Assembly (NCBI GenBank): GCA_937881505.1
Contig: CALGEM010000220.1
Location: 1 to 7,465, forward strand
Origin: an uncultured euryarchaeote
Lineage (GTDB): Archaea > Thermoplasmatota > Poseidoniia > Poseidoniales > Poseidoniaceae
Length of the DNA: 7,465 nucleotides
Direction: 5' to 3'
Positions 1 to 6,396 of the stretch are shown in pieces (position 1 is the first letter of the stretch; each line of letters starts with the position of its first letter). A program made the position numbers and the translations under genes. The notes under the pieces were generated by a model. It saw only the letters and a program-made list of their open reading frames with translations. It was not told the DNA's origin and ran no database searches.

Positions 1-2251
1 ATTTTCCAAATTTGAACTGCATCCCGCCAAGAGGTTGTGCAGGCATGAACTCCAAGCTTTTCCGGGCCTCAGCGGAGAAGGGTGTGCCGATGGCCCACAG
101 GTCTCGTGAGGCTGTACGGCGGCGTGCTCGTTCGAGCATTTCTTGATTGATGACGCCCATACCTTCGTTGACTGCTTCAGGTTTTAATTCGGTAAAGGCT
201 GCGTGAACATGACCGACGCCTTTCTCTATAGAACCATCATCGCAAACGCCATAGAGGTTCTTATGTTTGCGTTCAAAGCGTTCGTAATCGTCAAAACCTT
301 TGATGAATTCTTCAGCGAGACAAACGATGTCCCAGTTGTTGGCCACCTTTTCAGGCCACAACTTGTCCAGGCGCATTGAGCGACCACGAAGCTGATTGAT
401 ACTCATGCTCGTGGTCACCGTGGTCAGGTCAACGAGCACGTTGATCCGAGAGGCGTCCCAACCCTCACCCAACAAACCTCTTGTTCCTATCAAGCAACGC
501 GTCATGCCTTCCTGGAAGAATTCAGTGACCATGGTGGAGTAGTATCGTGGCGCCCAATCCTTTCCTGAACCGTGAATGTGGTGGAATCGACCCATGGATT
601 CATCGCGGAATTCGATGGAGAGGTTTCGCTCGCTCACCCAGGAACGCGCTCGTTCAAGAAATCGGGCTGAGAGGTCGTCATCAACCAGCAAAGTGCTTCC
701 TGTCATGAGCACGGGGTCAAGTTGGTCGCCCAACTCACATTCCACGAGTGCCTTGAACACACCGATGGCCCCGCCGGCTTCGTCATCATGGACCTCGTCG
801 ACAACCGCCGTGGAGGATGTCTTCTCAAAATCCGTGACGATGACACAGCGCATGCGCTCGCCGAGTTCTTCGTATTCCACTCGTAAAATGTCGGACAAGG
901 CCTCTGTCTTTCCTTGTGCATATGCGAGAATTCGCCCTACCGGCGATGCGCAAGGTCGTGCACCGCTTGAGGTGATTTGGTAGCCGAGTAATTGGAAACG
1001 TCGTGAGACCTCATCTGCGAGTTCCTGGTCTTTGGGATGGGTGGAACGAAGCAAGCCAAAGCGGACATAACGGTCCAATAGCGGTCGAAGCAAAACAATC
1101 ATCGGGGTGCTGTCCCGGAAATCCCCAAACCCAACCGACGACATCGGTACGCCTTTGGGAAGCGTGCGCTTTTTCACCGTGAGGTAGGCTCGGGCTGCAT
1201 CAGAAAACTTTGGAAGTGTTTTGTGAAATTCGGCATAACTCAACCCTTTTCGCCCCGGTATCCGGCGATGTTCAAGGGTGTCAGCGAGCCAATCCGGGAA
1301 GCACAAGGCTCGACCCTCTTCGGCGAAGGGTTGAGAAATCTCATCAACGACCTCAAGGAAAGCCGTATCGGCTTCGGAGATGTAGGCGATTTCCTTCGGT
1401 GTTGGACGAACGAAATAGGCAAGGTCCTGATACGGTGCAAGGTTTGAATCACGGACGAGTGCAGGTGTTGGCACCTCGTAATCGATCTCGCCGAGGAGTT
1501 CTTTGTAGTGGACCACCCCCGCTTTTTCTTCATCAGGAGGTGTTGCCGTCAAACCGAGGATGATGGGATGGCCGAGTTCTTCACGGAGGGCCAGGAGAAC
1601 TTCTCCCCAATGTTCTGTCAAGTGGTGACACTCATCGAGGATAATGAGTCCGATGTTGGCGGCTTTCAACGCTTCAATGGAGGCTTTTGCTCCCTCGTTG
1701 AGCCATGCCAGGGCACCGTCTTCGCCAACCTTTTCTCGTCGCACTTTTTTCCGATATTTCTTCATCTCTTTCTCAAAATAATCGGGATTTTTCACGCGAA
1801 GGTCTTCAAGCCAGGCCAAACCCGAAGCCTCGTCGATGGCTTCTCCGTCTTCAATTAATTTTGCCAGCCACATTTGGAGCCCAGCTCCTTCGAGGTCGTC
1901 GCCCTTGCTGCGAACCATCGTCAACGATTGGTACGTGAGGGAGGTGAGTAATCCGGGTTTTTTGGGATCCAGGCTCAGCCCGTCTTCGTTACCGTCCAAG
2001 TCGAACAAGGAGGTTCTTGCGAGCCATTGAGCCTGAATCGCAGAATTTGGAGAGAGAACGAGGGCTGGTTTGCGAACCATATCCGCCCACACATAGAGCC
2101 CGAGAATGGTTTTTCCAGAGCCCGGTGGAGCGACGATGTAGAGTTGGTCTGCGCCCTCTGAAAGCTGCGGCTCTATGACCGATTTAGCAGCTAATTGCGA
2201 TGGACGTAACGTTCCTGAGAATCCAATATTTCCAAAGTCAAAGGAGCCCAT
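1..2251 (-). CDS. Superfamily 2 DEAD/DEAH-box helicase-like ATPase, C-terminus cut by window edge
   Basis: The frame is open for 750 codons from ATG at 2251 to the left edge, with no stop. Motifs seen: an RPSQ segment at residues 16-19; Walker A APPGSGKT (41-48); Walker B/motif II DECHH (206-210); motif III TATP (235-238); a motif V-like GTRGLLGEGWD (589-599); and motif VI QLRGRSMRLD (620-629). These define a two-RecA-lobe SF2 ATPase that should couple ATP hydrolysis to unwinding or translocation on DNA or RNA. Two inserts stand out: a charged, helix-rich stretch (about 115-195) between Walker A and motif II, and about 190 residues (270-460) between the two RecA lobes. The start is the first ATG after an in-frame TGA and has a GAGGTG ribosome binding site. 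It begins 17 bases after the zinc-ribbon gene, so cotranscription is likely. The closest remembered relatives are large uncharacterised DEAD/DEAH-box proteins; an XPB/Rad25-like or restriction-type helicase are alternatives. Family assignment is firm, substrate unknown. Confidence 0.9.
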   Translation of the reverse strand, partial: MGSFDFGNIGFSGTLRPSQLAAKSVIEPQLSEGADQLYIVAPPGSGKTILGLYVWADMVRKPALVLSPNSAIQAQWLARTSLFDLDGNEDGLSLDPKKPGLLTSLTYQSLTMVRSKGDDLEGAGLQMWLAKLIEDGEAIDEASGLAWLEDLRVKNPDYFEKEMKKYRKKVRREKVGEDGALAWLNEGAKASIEALKAANIGLIILDECHHLTEHWGEVLLALREELGHPIILGLTATPPDEEKAGVVHYKELLGEIDYEVPTPALVRDSNLAPYQDLAYFVRPTPKEIAYISEADTAFLEVVDEISQPFAEEGRALCFPDWLADTLEHRRIPGRKGLSYAEFHKTLPKFSDAARAYLTVKKRTLPKGVPMSSVGFGDFRDSTPMIVLLRPLLDRYVRFGLLRSTHPKDQELADEVSRRFQLLGYQITSSGARPCASPVGRILAYAQGKTEALSDILRVEYEELGERMRCVIVTDFEKTSSTAVVDEVHDDEAGGAIGVFKALVECELGDQLDPVLMTGSTLLVDDDLSARFLERARSWVSERNLSIEFRDESMGRFHHIHGSGKDWAPRYYSTMVTEFFQEGMTRCLIGTRGLLGEGWDASRINVLVDLTTVTTSMSINQLRGRSMRLDKLWPEKVANNWDIVCLAEEFIKGFDDYERFERKHKNLYGVCDDGSIEKGVGHVHAAFTELKPEAVNEGMGVINQEMLERARRRTASRDLWAIGTPFSAEARKSLEFMPAQPLGGMQFKFGK

Positions 2252-2256
2252 GCCGG

Positions 2257-2262
2257 CACCTC
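2257..2262 (-). promoter_or_regulatory. Ribosome binding site of the helicase gene
   Basis: The minus strand reads GAGGTG five bases before the ATG at 2251. It lies between the upstream gene's stop (2269-2271) and this start, which supports both the chosen start and translation from a shared transcript. Confidence 0.7.
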
Positions 2263-2268
2263 ACATCA

Positions 2269-3663
2269 TCACTTTGGAGGACCCCTGCGAGGGCCGCCGG
2301 GAGGACCGCTCTTCTTCGGACCACCGGGAGGACCGCTCTTCTTCGGACCGGGAGGACCACCGGGGCCACCTTTCTTGGGACCACCGGGAGGACCGCTCTT
2401 CTTCGGACCAGGAGGACCGCCGGGACCGCCTTTCTTGGGACCGCCAGGAGGGCCGCCCTTCTTTGGACCGGGGGGGCCACCGCTCTTCTTGGGGCCAGGG
2501 GGGCCACGCTTTCCGGGACCTGGGGGTCCGGAGCGAGTGGGAGCTGGAGTTGAGACTTCTTCTTCGTCTTCAAACATGGCACCGCAATGTGGGCAAACTG
2601 GGTCGCTTTCTTTCACGAGGCCGTCGCAGATTTCACAAGCAAACATGTCCTCATCGGCTTCTTCTTCACCGATTTTCTCTGTTTTTCCATCCTTTGAGCG
2701 GAACATGGTGATGTTGCACGACAAATCGAATCCTTTCAGAGCAAGTTCCGTTTGGATAGCATGCTCAAAGGCTTGCGTGAGGTCTTCAGGGGAGTCCAGA
2801 ACACGGCCGTCGTCAACATAGGTGATGTTGACATCAAACATATCGTCGGTCAATTTTGTTTGAGGGGCCTCAACAGCAACGCCTCGCTTTCGGGCGACAC
2901 GGCGAACAGCAACCTCCGATATGCGACGAAGTAGAGCTTCACTCGGCGCATCGTTTGAGGCTGTTCCAAGAGCGCCGGCCATGATCTCTGCAGCTGGGTT
3001 GGAGCCGTCTCCTCCACCACCACGAAGGTGAGCCGGAAGTTCTCCTCCGCCAAGGTTGGCCAGCACGGAGGATGCTGGGGATTGGTTCATGGAAAGCCAT
3101 TGACTTCGACGCTCATCCTTGACGGCTCGCTCGGCTTCTGCAAGGCGATTCACCATGGCATCGGTAGGGGAGTTTGCGGGATTGTGAGCGACTTTTGTAC
3201 CACCAGCGGCCAAGGGCGAAACATTGCTAGAAGCTGGCAATGCTCCGCTGGCGATGGATGGCCCCCGCTGGGGATTGGGCATGTCGTTCATGGGATTTTG
3301 TTGGTTAGCGGGCAAAACGTTCCCCTGTTGGGGTGGGAATTGGTTCGGCGGGAAGCCACCGTGGAGAGGTTGTTGAGGGTAGGCGCCGGGCGGAAGGTTT
3401 TGTTGCTGCTGAATCCCCTGAGCCATGCCTTGCATCATATCGGCTGGGAACTGGCCCATCTGATTCATGTTGGCTTCCTGTTGCATGCGCTGGGCTTGTC
3501 CAGAAACGGGGTCAAAGGAGCGTTGCTGAGGGGGGAAGTTCGGAATGCCCTGATTGGGAGCGGGAGCGAAACCTCCGGCAACGGAATTGTCCTGTCGGGC
3601 GCCGCATTCGGGGCAGAACATGCTGTCTGCTGGAATTTGTTCGCCGCATGCGCCGCAGTTCAT
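2269..3663 (-). CDS. Double zinc-ribbon protein with Gln/Pro-rich linker and Gly-Pro-Lys repeat tail
   Basis: This 464-residue protein has clear segments. Residues 3-20 form a zinc ribbon (C3-x2-C6 and C17-x2-C20). Residues 31-135 are Gln, Pro, Asn and Met-rich and probably disordered. Residues 165-335 are mixed charged sequence with helical and strand-like stretches that match no family I recognise. Residues 343-360 form a second zinc ribbon (C343-x2-C346 and C357-x2-C360) after an acidic stretch (333-340), with another acidic stretch at 365-369. Residues 378-464 are a Gly-Pro-Pro-Lys-Lys low-complexity tail. There is no signal peptide or membrane segment, so it is probably cytoplasmic. The ATG at 3663 follows a strong purine-rich GGGGGTGG site. 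It is the first gene of a pair with the helicase. Zinc ribbons and a cationic tail suggest nucleic-acid or protein binding, perhaps as a partner of the helicase; that is inference. Exact function unknown. Confidence 0.88.
   Translation of the reverse strand: MNCGACGEQIPADSMFCPECGARQDNSVAGGFAPAPNQGIPNFPPQQRSFDPVSGQAQRMQQEANMNQMGQFPADMMQGMAQGIQQQQNLPPGAYPQQPLHGGFPPNQFPPQQGNVLPANQQNPMNDMPNPQRGPSIASGALPASSNVSPLAAGGTKVAHNPANSPTDAMVNRLAEAERAVKDERRSQWLSMNQSPASSVLANLGGGELPAHLRGGGGDGSNPAAEIMAGALGTASNDAPSEALLRRISEVAVRRVARKRGVAVEAPQTKLTDDMFDVNITYVDDGRVLDSPEDLTQAFEHAIQTELALKGFDLSCNITMFRSKDGKTEKIGEEEADEDMFACEICDGLVKESDPVCPHCGAMFEDEEEVSTPAPTRSGPPGPGKRGPPGPKKSGGPPGPKKGGPPGGPKKGGPGGPPGPKKSGPPGGPKKGGPGGPPGPKKSGPPGGPKKSGPPGGPRRGPPK
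2272..2530 (-). repeat. Gly-Pro-Lys codon repeat encoding the tail of the zinc-ribbon protein
   Basis: The last ~87 codons of the zinc-ribbon gene are a degenerate tandem array. Its best part is two adjacent 60-bp units, 2335-2394 and 2395-2454, encoding the same 20 residues (read in protein order GPPGGPKKGGPGGPPGPKKS). Aligned by eye they differ at seven positions, all at codon wobble sites. A 27-bp partial unit (2308-2334) encodes GPPGGPKKS, and more diverged units lie at 2455-2530. The array is in frame throughout and reaches to within a few codons of the stop. The tail is strongly basic because of its repeated Lys-Lys pairs. Confidence 0.85.
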
Positions 3664-3786
3664 GGTGCCACCCCCTTCTAGGGTTTGGTCAGGCTACTGT
3701 TCCTAAAGGATTGCGTCAAGATGCCCTCAATCCCATGACTTCTCACAGTGTGGGGGGACGACGGAGTCTCTTGAACGAATATCTTC
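3664..3786. promoter_or_regulatory. Divergent intergenic region between the zinc-ribbon and squalene synthase-like genes
   Basis: These 123 bases separate two genes pointing away from each other, so promoters for both directions should lie here or just inside the plus-strand reading frame. I see the minus-strand ribosome binding site next to 3663, but no convincing TATA box for either direction; the region is not AT-rich. The assignment rests on gene orientation. Confidence 0.4.
3668..3675 (-). promoter_or_regulatory. Ribosome binding site of the zinc-ribbon gene
   Basis: The minus strand carries GGGGGTGG four bases before the ATG at 3663. It is G-rich enough to pair with the CCUCC end of 16S rRNA, and it fixes the start immediately before the first zinc-ribbon cysteines. 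Confidence 0.55.
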
Positions 3787-4842
3787 ATGCAGAAGGGCAG
3801 GGTGGGCGGAACGGAGAGGGATGAATTGCCCGTTTTGGTGAATGAAAAAATCGACCGTCTCTTAGAGACCACCTCTCGGTCGTTTTACCCGACATTGAAG
3901 TACCTTCCAAAAAAGACCCGAGGACAAATTGGTCTCCTCTACCTCCTGGCGAGGGTCGCCGATACGATTGCGGATTCGAAGGTGGGTGAGACCAGCCTGC
4001 TTTCCAGCCACCTCAAAGCCTACAACGACGCGGTGCAAGGCCGTGGCGAGGTACTTCCCGACTTGAGTGAATTAGCGGAACTCCAGGACAACGAACACGA
4101 GGCCGAACTTCTCCGAAATGTGAGCGACGTCGTTGACGGCCTCCAAGTCTACAGCCCCGAGGACCAGGAACGTATGTTGGAATGTCTTGACATCATTGTC
4201 GGAGGCCAATTGCTTGACCTTCAGCGCTTCGGCCCGGCGAACGAGGGCGGGAACATCTCTGCCTTGGATAACGAGGAGGAACTTGACGATTACACCTTCA
4301 GAGTTGCTGGATGCGTTGGCGTGTTTTGGACGAAGATGTCGCTGGCCCATTTGATGAAACTGCCTCCCGAAGAGGAGGCCTTGTTCATGGAACGTGGTAT
4401 TCGGTTTGGTAAGGCGCTGCAGATGATCAACATCCTGCGAGACATCCCCGAGGATTTGCGCTTTGGACGCTGCTACATACCCCGAGCATCACTGGAAACC
4501 ATCGGGCTCAAGCCAGAGGATTTGCTCGATGATGGAAACCTTGCAACCTTCCGCCCACTGTACGACCGATACTTGGATTTAACAAACGAACATCTCGAAG
4601 CCGCCACGGCCTATATCCGGATGATCCCCGATACTCAATTCCGGCTACGAGCCTCATGCATGCTTCCCGTCTTGGTTGGCCAGCGTACGGTCACGCTTCT
4701 TCGAGAAGGCAACATTCTCAATTCCGAGGACAGAATCAAGGTGACCCGTGATGAAATGAAAGCCTATGCGCGCAAACTCTTGCGTGCACTCCTCATTCCC
4801 GGAGGCGTGAATCGCTTGCTCGAAAAGAATCGGGACAAGTAG
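3787..4842 (+). CDS. Squalene synthase-like enzyme of the squalene/phytoene synthase family
   Basis: This 351-residue protein should join two isoprenoid diphosphates head-to-head, most likely two farnesyl diphosphates via presqualene diphosphate to squalene. Seen: RSFYPTLKYLP (31-41), typical of the family start; first aspartate-rich motif DTIAD (59-63); GQLLDLQRFG (140-149); DYTFRVAGCVG (168-178), resembling the YxxxVAGxVG segment of squalene synthases; and second aspartate-rich motif NILRDIPED (215-223), followed by RFGRCYIP. The C-terminal part with IKVTRDEMK (317-325) resembles bacterial-type squalene synthases more than CrtB. There is no C-terminal membrane anchor. Length is normal for the family. 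The ATG at 3787 has no evident ribosome binding site; a TTG at 3826 or GTG at 3838 behind GGAGAGGG (3813-3820) would remove only 13 or 17 residues, ahead of the conserved domain. The next gene is a second family member. A dehydrosqualene or C40 product cannot be excluded. Confidence 0.87.
   Translation: MQKGRVGGTERDELPVLVNEKIDRLLETTSRSFYPTLKYLPKKTRGQIGLLYLLARVADTIADSKVGETSLLSSHLKAYNDAVQGRGEVLPDLSELAELQDNEHEAELLRNVSDVVDGLQVYSPEDQERMLECLDIIVGGQLLDLQRFGPANEGGNISALDNEEELDDYTFRVAGCVGVFWTKMSLAHLMKLPPEEEALFMERGIRFGKALQMINILRDIPEDLRFGRCYIPRASLETIGLKPEDLLDDGNLATFRPLYDRYLDLTNEHLEAATAYIRMIPDTQFRLRASCMLPVLVGQRTVTLLREGNILNSEDRIKVTRDEMKAYARKLLRALLIPGGVNRLLEKNRDK
3813..3820 (+). promoter_or_regulatory. Possible ribosome binding site pointing to a downstream start of the squalene synthase-like gene
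   Basis: GGAGAGGG lies about five bases before an in-frame TTG (3826) and 17 before an in-frame GTG (3838). It directly abuts an out-of-frame ATG (3821). It is the only Shine-Dalgarno-like sequence near the start, whereas the ATG at 3787 has none. The true start may therefore be 3826 or 3838, unless translation begins at 3787 on a leaderless or short-leader transcript. Confidence 0.35.
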
Positions 4843-4844
4843 CC

Positions 4845-4870
4845 ATTCTATAGAATTTTATTTGCTTTGT
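4845..4870 (+). terminator. Palindrome plus T-rich tract after the squalene synthase-like gene
   Basis: Two bases after the stop codon is a perfect 12-bp palindrome, ATTCTATAGAAT (4845-4856), followed by the T-rich run TTTTATTTGCTTTG. In archaea a T-rich tract alone can terminate transcription. The AT-rich palindrome would make only a weak RNA hairpin, so it could instead be a dimeric regulator site or a TATA-like promoter element for the next gene. The sequence is certain, the role is not. Confidence 0.35.
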
Positions 4871-4880
4871 GGACAAATAC

Positions 4881-4890
4881 TTACATAAAA
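4881..4890 (+). promoter_or_regulatory. Candidate TATA-like element upstream of the CrtB-like gene
   Basis: TTACATAAAA sits in the AT-rich part of the 122-base gap between the two synthase genes. An archaeal TATA box here would start transcription around 4907-4916, leaving roughly 50 bases of leader before the ATG at 4965. It fits by position and composition only. Confidence 0.3.
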
Positions 4891-4964
4891 TCAAAGAACC
4901 TCTGTAACTCACGCCATTGAGGCGAGGTCTCATAAACAAGGGACGCGAGGGCGGTACGGTTAGG

Positions 4965-6263
4965 ATGCTGGAACGCCGCAAGCCGCTCGATTTGCTGTTT
5001 CCCCTCAAGGGCAACGCAGCGAGCAGAAACGGTGAGGAAGAGGTTCGACCCCCCACCACACTTGACCGACTCCGAGCGGGTGTCACCCTCGCACGAGACG
5101 CCGTGAAGGCCGTGAGCGTGACCGCCATGGAGGCTCTGCGAGAGGGTGCTTCGTTCATCGGTATTGTCGGTGAAACCAACGAACTGGTTGACCCCTTTGC
5201 TCACCTGGATGCTCCAATCTGGTCGGAAAAGCCTCCAGCGGAACTCCACAAACTCGCTTACCGATACTGTGAGGAACTGACGATGCGGGAGGCGGGAAAC
5301 TTCTACCACTCCTTCAAGTACCTGCCAGACGAACAGCGACTGGCCATGTGCGCCATCTACGCTTTCTGCCGACGTGCAGACGACATCGCTGACGGCGACT
5401 GGGCTGACCGATTCCCTGGAAGTAAGGGCGAGATGGACCCGGAAGCTACGGCTTACCGGAACCAACTTGAATCCTTGCAAGACCGTGGAACCATCCTTGA
5501 CGAAGAGGCCTATCTCAACAAAATCACCCAACTCTTCTTCTTCCGTAAGAAACTCTCCACTTGCTACGGCGATGTGCACTCAACCGACCCCGTTTTCCTT
5601 GCGCTGAAGGACACCGTCCACCGCTACAACATCCCCCGAGAAGTCTTTGACGACTTGATTTCGGGCATGGAGGACGACCTCTACAACAACCGCTACCGCA
5701 CCTTTGACGAACTCTATGTTTACTGCTACCGAGTTGCCTCGGTCGTTGGCCTGATGTGCATTGAAGTCTACGGCTACGACAACCCCATGGCACGAAAATA
5801 CGCCGAGTCGTGGGGCATCTTCATGCAACTGACCAATGTCTTGCGAGATGTTGGTGAAGACATTCAGCGAGACCGAGTCTACTTGCCGCTTGACGAGCTC
5901 GAGCGCAACGACATGACCGAACAGGAGCTCGATGGAAAAATCGTCCTGAACAAGCATTGGGAACCCTACTGCCGCCATTATGCTGCTCGTGCTCGCACCT
6001 ACCTCGAAGAAGCCCGCGCCCTTCTGCCATTGTTGCCTCGGCGTAGCCGCTACTCACCTGCAGCCATGATCGCCTTCTACGACAAGATTCTGCGACAAAT
6101 CGAGAAGCAGCAAGGCGACGTGTTCACTCAGCGTGTCAAACTCAACAAAGCGCAGAAAATCTCGCTTGCTGCTGCTGTTTACCTGCGCCACCGCTTCCTG
6201 CCGGGCTTCCTTGACCCTGTGTGGGGAGCGCTCGCACGTGTCGGCCTCTTGCCAAGCGTTTGA
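4965..6263 (+). CDS. crtB: Phytoene synthase-like (CrtB family) head-to-head prenyl synthase with N-terminal extension
   Basis: Starting at ATG 4965 this is a 432-residue protein. Numbered from there, the catalytic domain starts at about residue 95. It shows AGNFYHSFKYLP (110-121), the first aspartate-rich motif DDIAD (139-143) after AFCRRA, GMEDDLYNNRYRTFDEL (234-250), YCYRVASVVGLM (253-264), and the second motif LTNVLRDVGED (289-299) followed by RDRVYLPLDEL. The end (YDKILRQIE...DVF) matches CrtB better than squalene synthase or HpnD. CrtB makes phytoene from two geranylgeranyl diphosphates; a C30 product is possible. The first ~93 residues are extra compared with typical ~300-residue CrtB and include a likely amphipathic helix (about 33-65), perhaps for membrane attachment. 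A TTG at 4917 would add 16 residues but has no ribosome binding site; GAGGGCGG lies about ten bases before the ATG. The gene follows a squalene synthase-like gene. No crtI, crtY or hpn gene is visible. Confidence 0.87.
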   Translation: MLERRKPLDLLFPLKGNAASRNGEEEVRPPTTLDRLRAGVTLARDAVKAVSVTAMEALREGASFIGIVGETNELVDPFAHLDAPIWSEKPPAELHKLAYRYCEELTMREAGNFYHSFKYLPDEQRLAMCAIYAFCRRADDIADGDWADRFPGSKGEMDPEATAYRNQLESLQDRGTILDEEAYLNKITQLFFFRKKLSTCYGDVHSTDPVFLALKDTVHRYNIPREVFDDLISGMEDDLYNNRYRTFDELYVYCYRVASVVGLMCIEVYGYDNPMARKYAESWGIFMQLTNVLRDVGEDIQRDRVYLPLDELERNDMTEQELDGKIVLNKHWEPYCRHYAARARTYLEEARALLPLLPRRSRYSPAAMIAFYDKILRQIEKQQGDVFTQRVKLNKAQKISLAAAVYLRHRFLPGFLDPVWGALARVGLLPSV

Positions 6264-6396
6264 GAAGGAATCTGCGGTCAAGGCATGGGTTATGCATCAA
6301 ATCCGAACGGTGCACTTGGGAGTTCTTTGAACAACTTCACAACAAGTCACACAACCGTTACAAAAGGATATTTGCAGGTAATGCAGAGCGGTTATC
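6264..6396 (+). promoter_or_regulatory. Intergenic region with a candidate promoter for the secreted protein gene
   Basis: This 133-base gap contains no gene I can support. A T/A-rich GATATTT at 6367-6373, preceded by an A-run, is centred about 27 bases before the ATG at 6397, the spacing expected for an archaeal TATA box and a leaderless transcript. There is no good ribosome binding site at that ATG, which fits leaderless initiation. The evidence is positional only. Confidence 0.3.

Noticed and set aside
1..2251. Possible frameshift or pseudogene in the helicase
   Set aside because: The 750-codon frame reads without a stop and all main motifs occur in the right order and frame, so it appears intact.
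2272..2530. Repeat array considered as CRISPR or a noncoding tandem repeat
   Set aside because: Units are contiguous with no spacers, are in frame, and encode the same amino acids, so it is a coding repeat.
2175..2711. Plus-strand Arg/Asp/Ser-rich open frame and other frames across the Gly-Pro-Lys array
   Set aside because: The regular pattern is the DNA repeat read in the wrong frame or strand. The minus-strand frame is continuous with the zinc-ribbon protein.
3028..3681. A 217-codon plus-strand open frame opposite the zinc-ribbon gene
   Set aside because: It lies wholly antisense to a gene with clear zinc-ribbon motifs and a ribosome binding site. Its translation shows no domain and looks like a codon-bias shadow.
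4917..4964. TTG start at 4917 giving a 448-residue CrtB-like protein
   Set aside because: There is no ribosome binding site before 4917, whereas the ATG at 4965 has a purine-rich stretch upstream. Kept only as an alternative.
4881..5579. A 232-codon minus-strand open frame opposite the CrtB-like gene
   Set aside because: It overlaps the N-terminal extension and first catalytic motif of the synthase in the opposite strand, and shows no recognisable domain or ribosome binding site.
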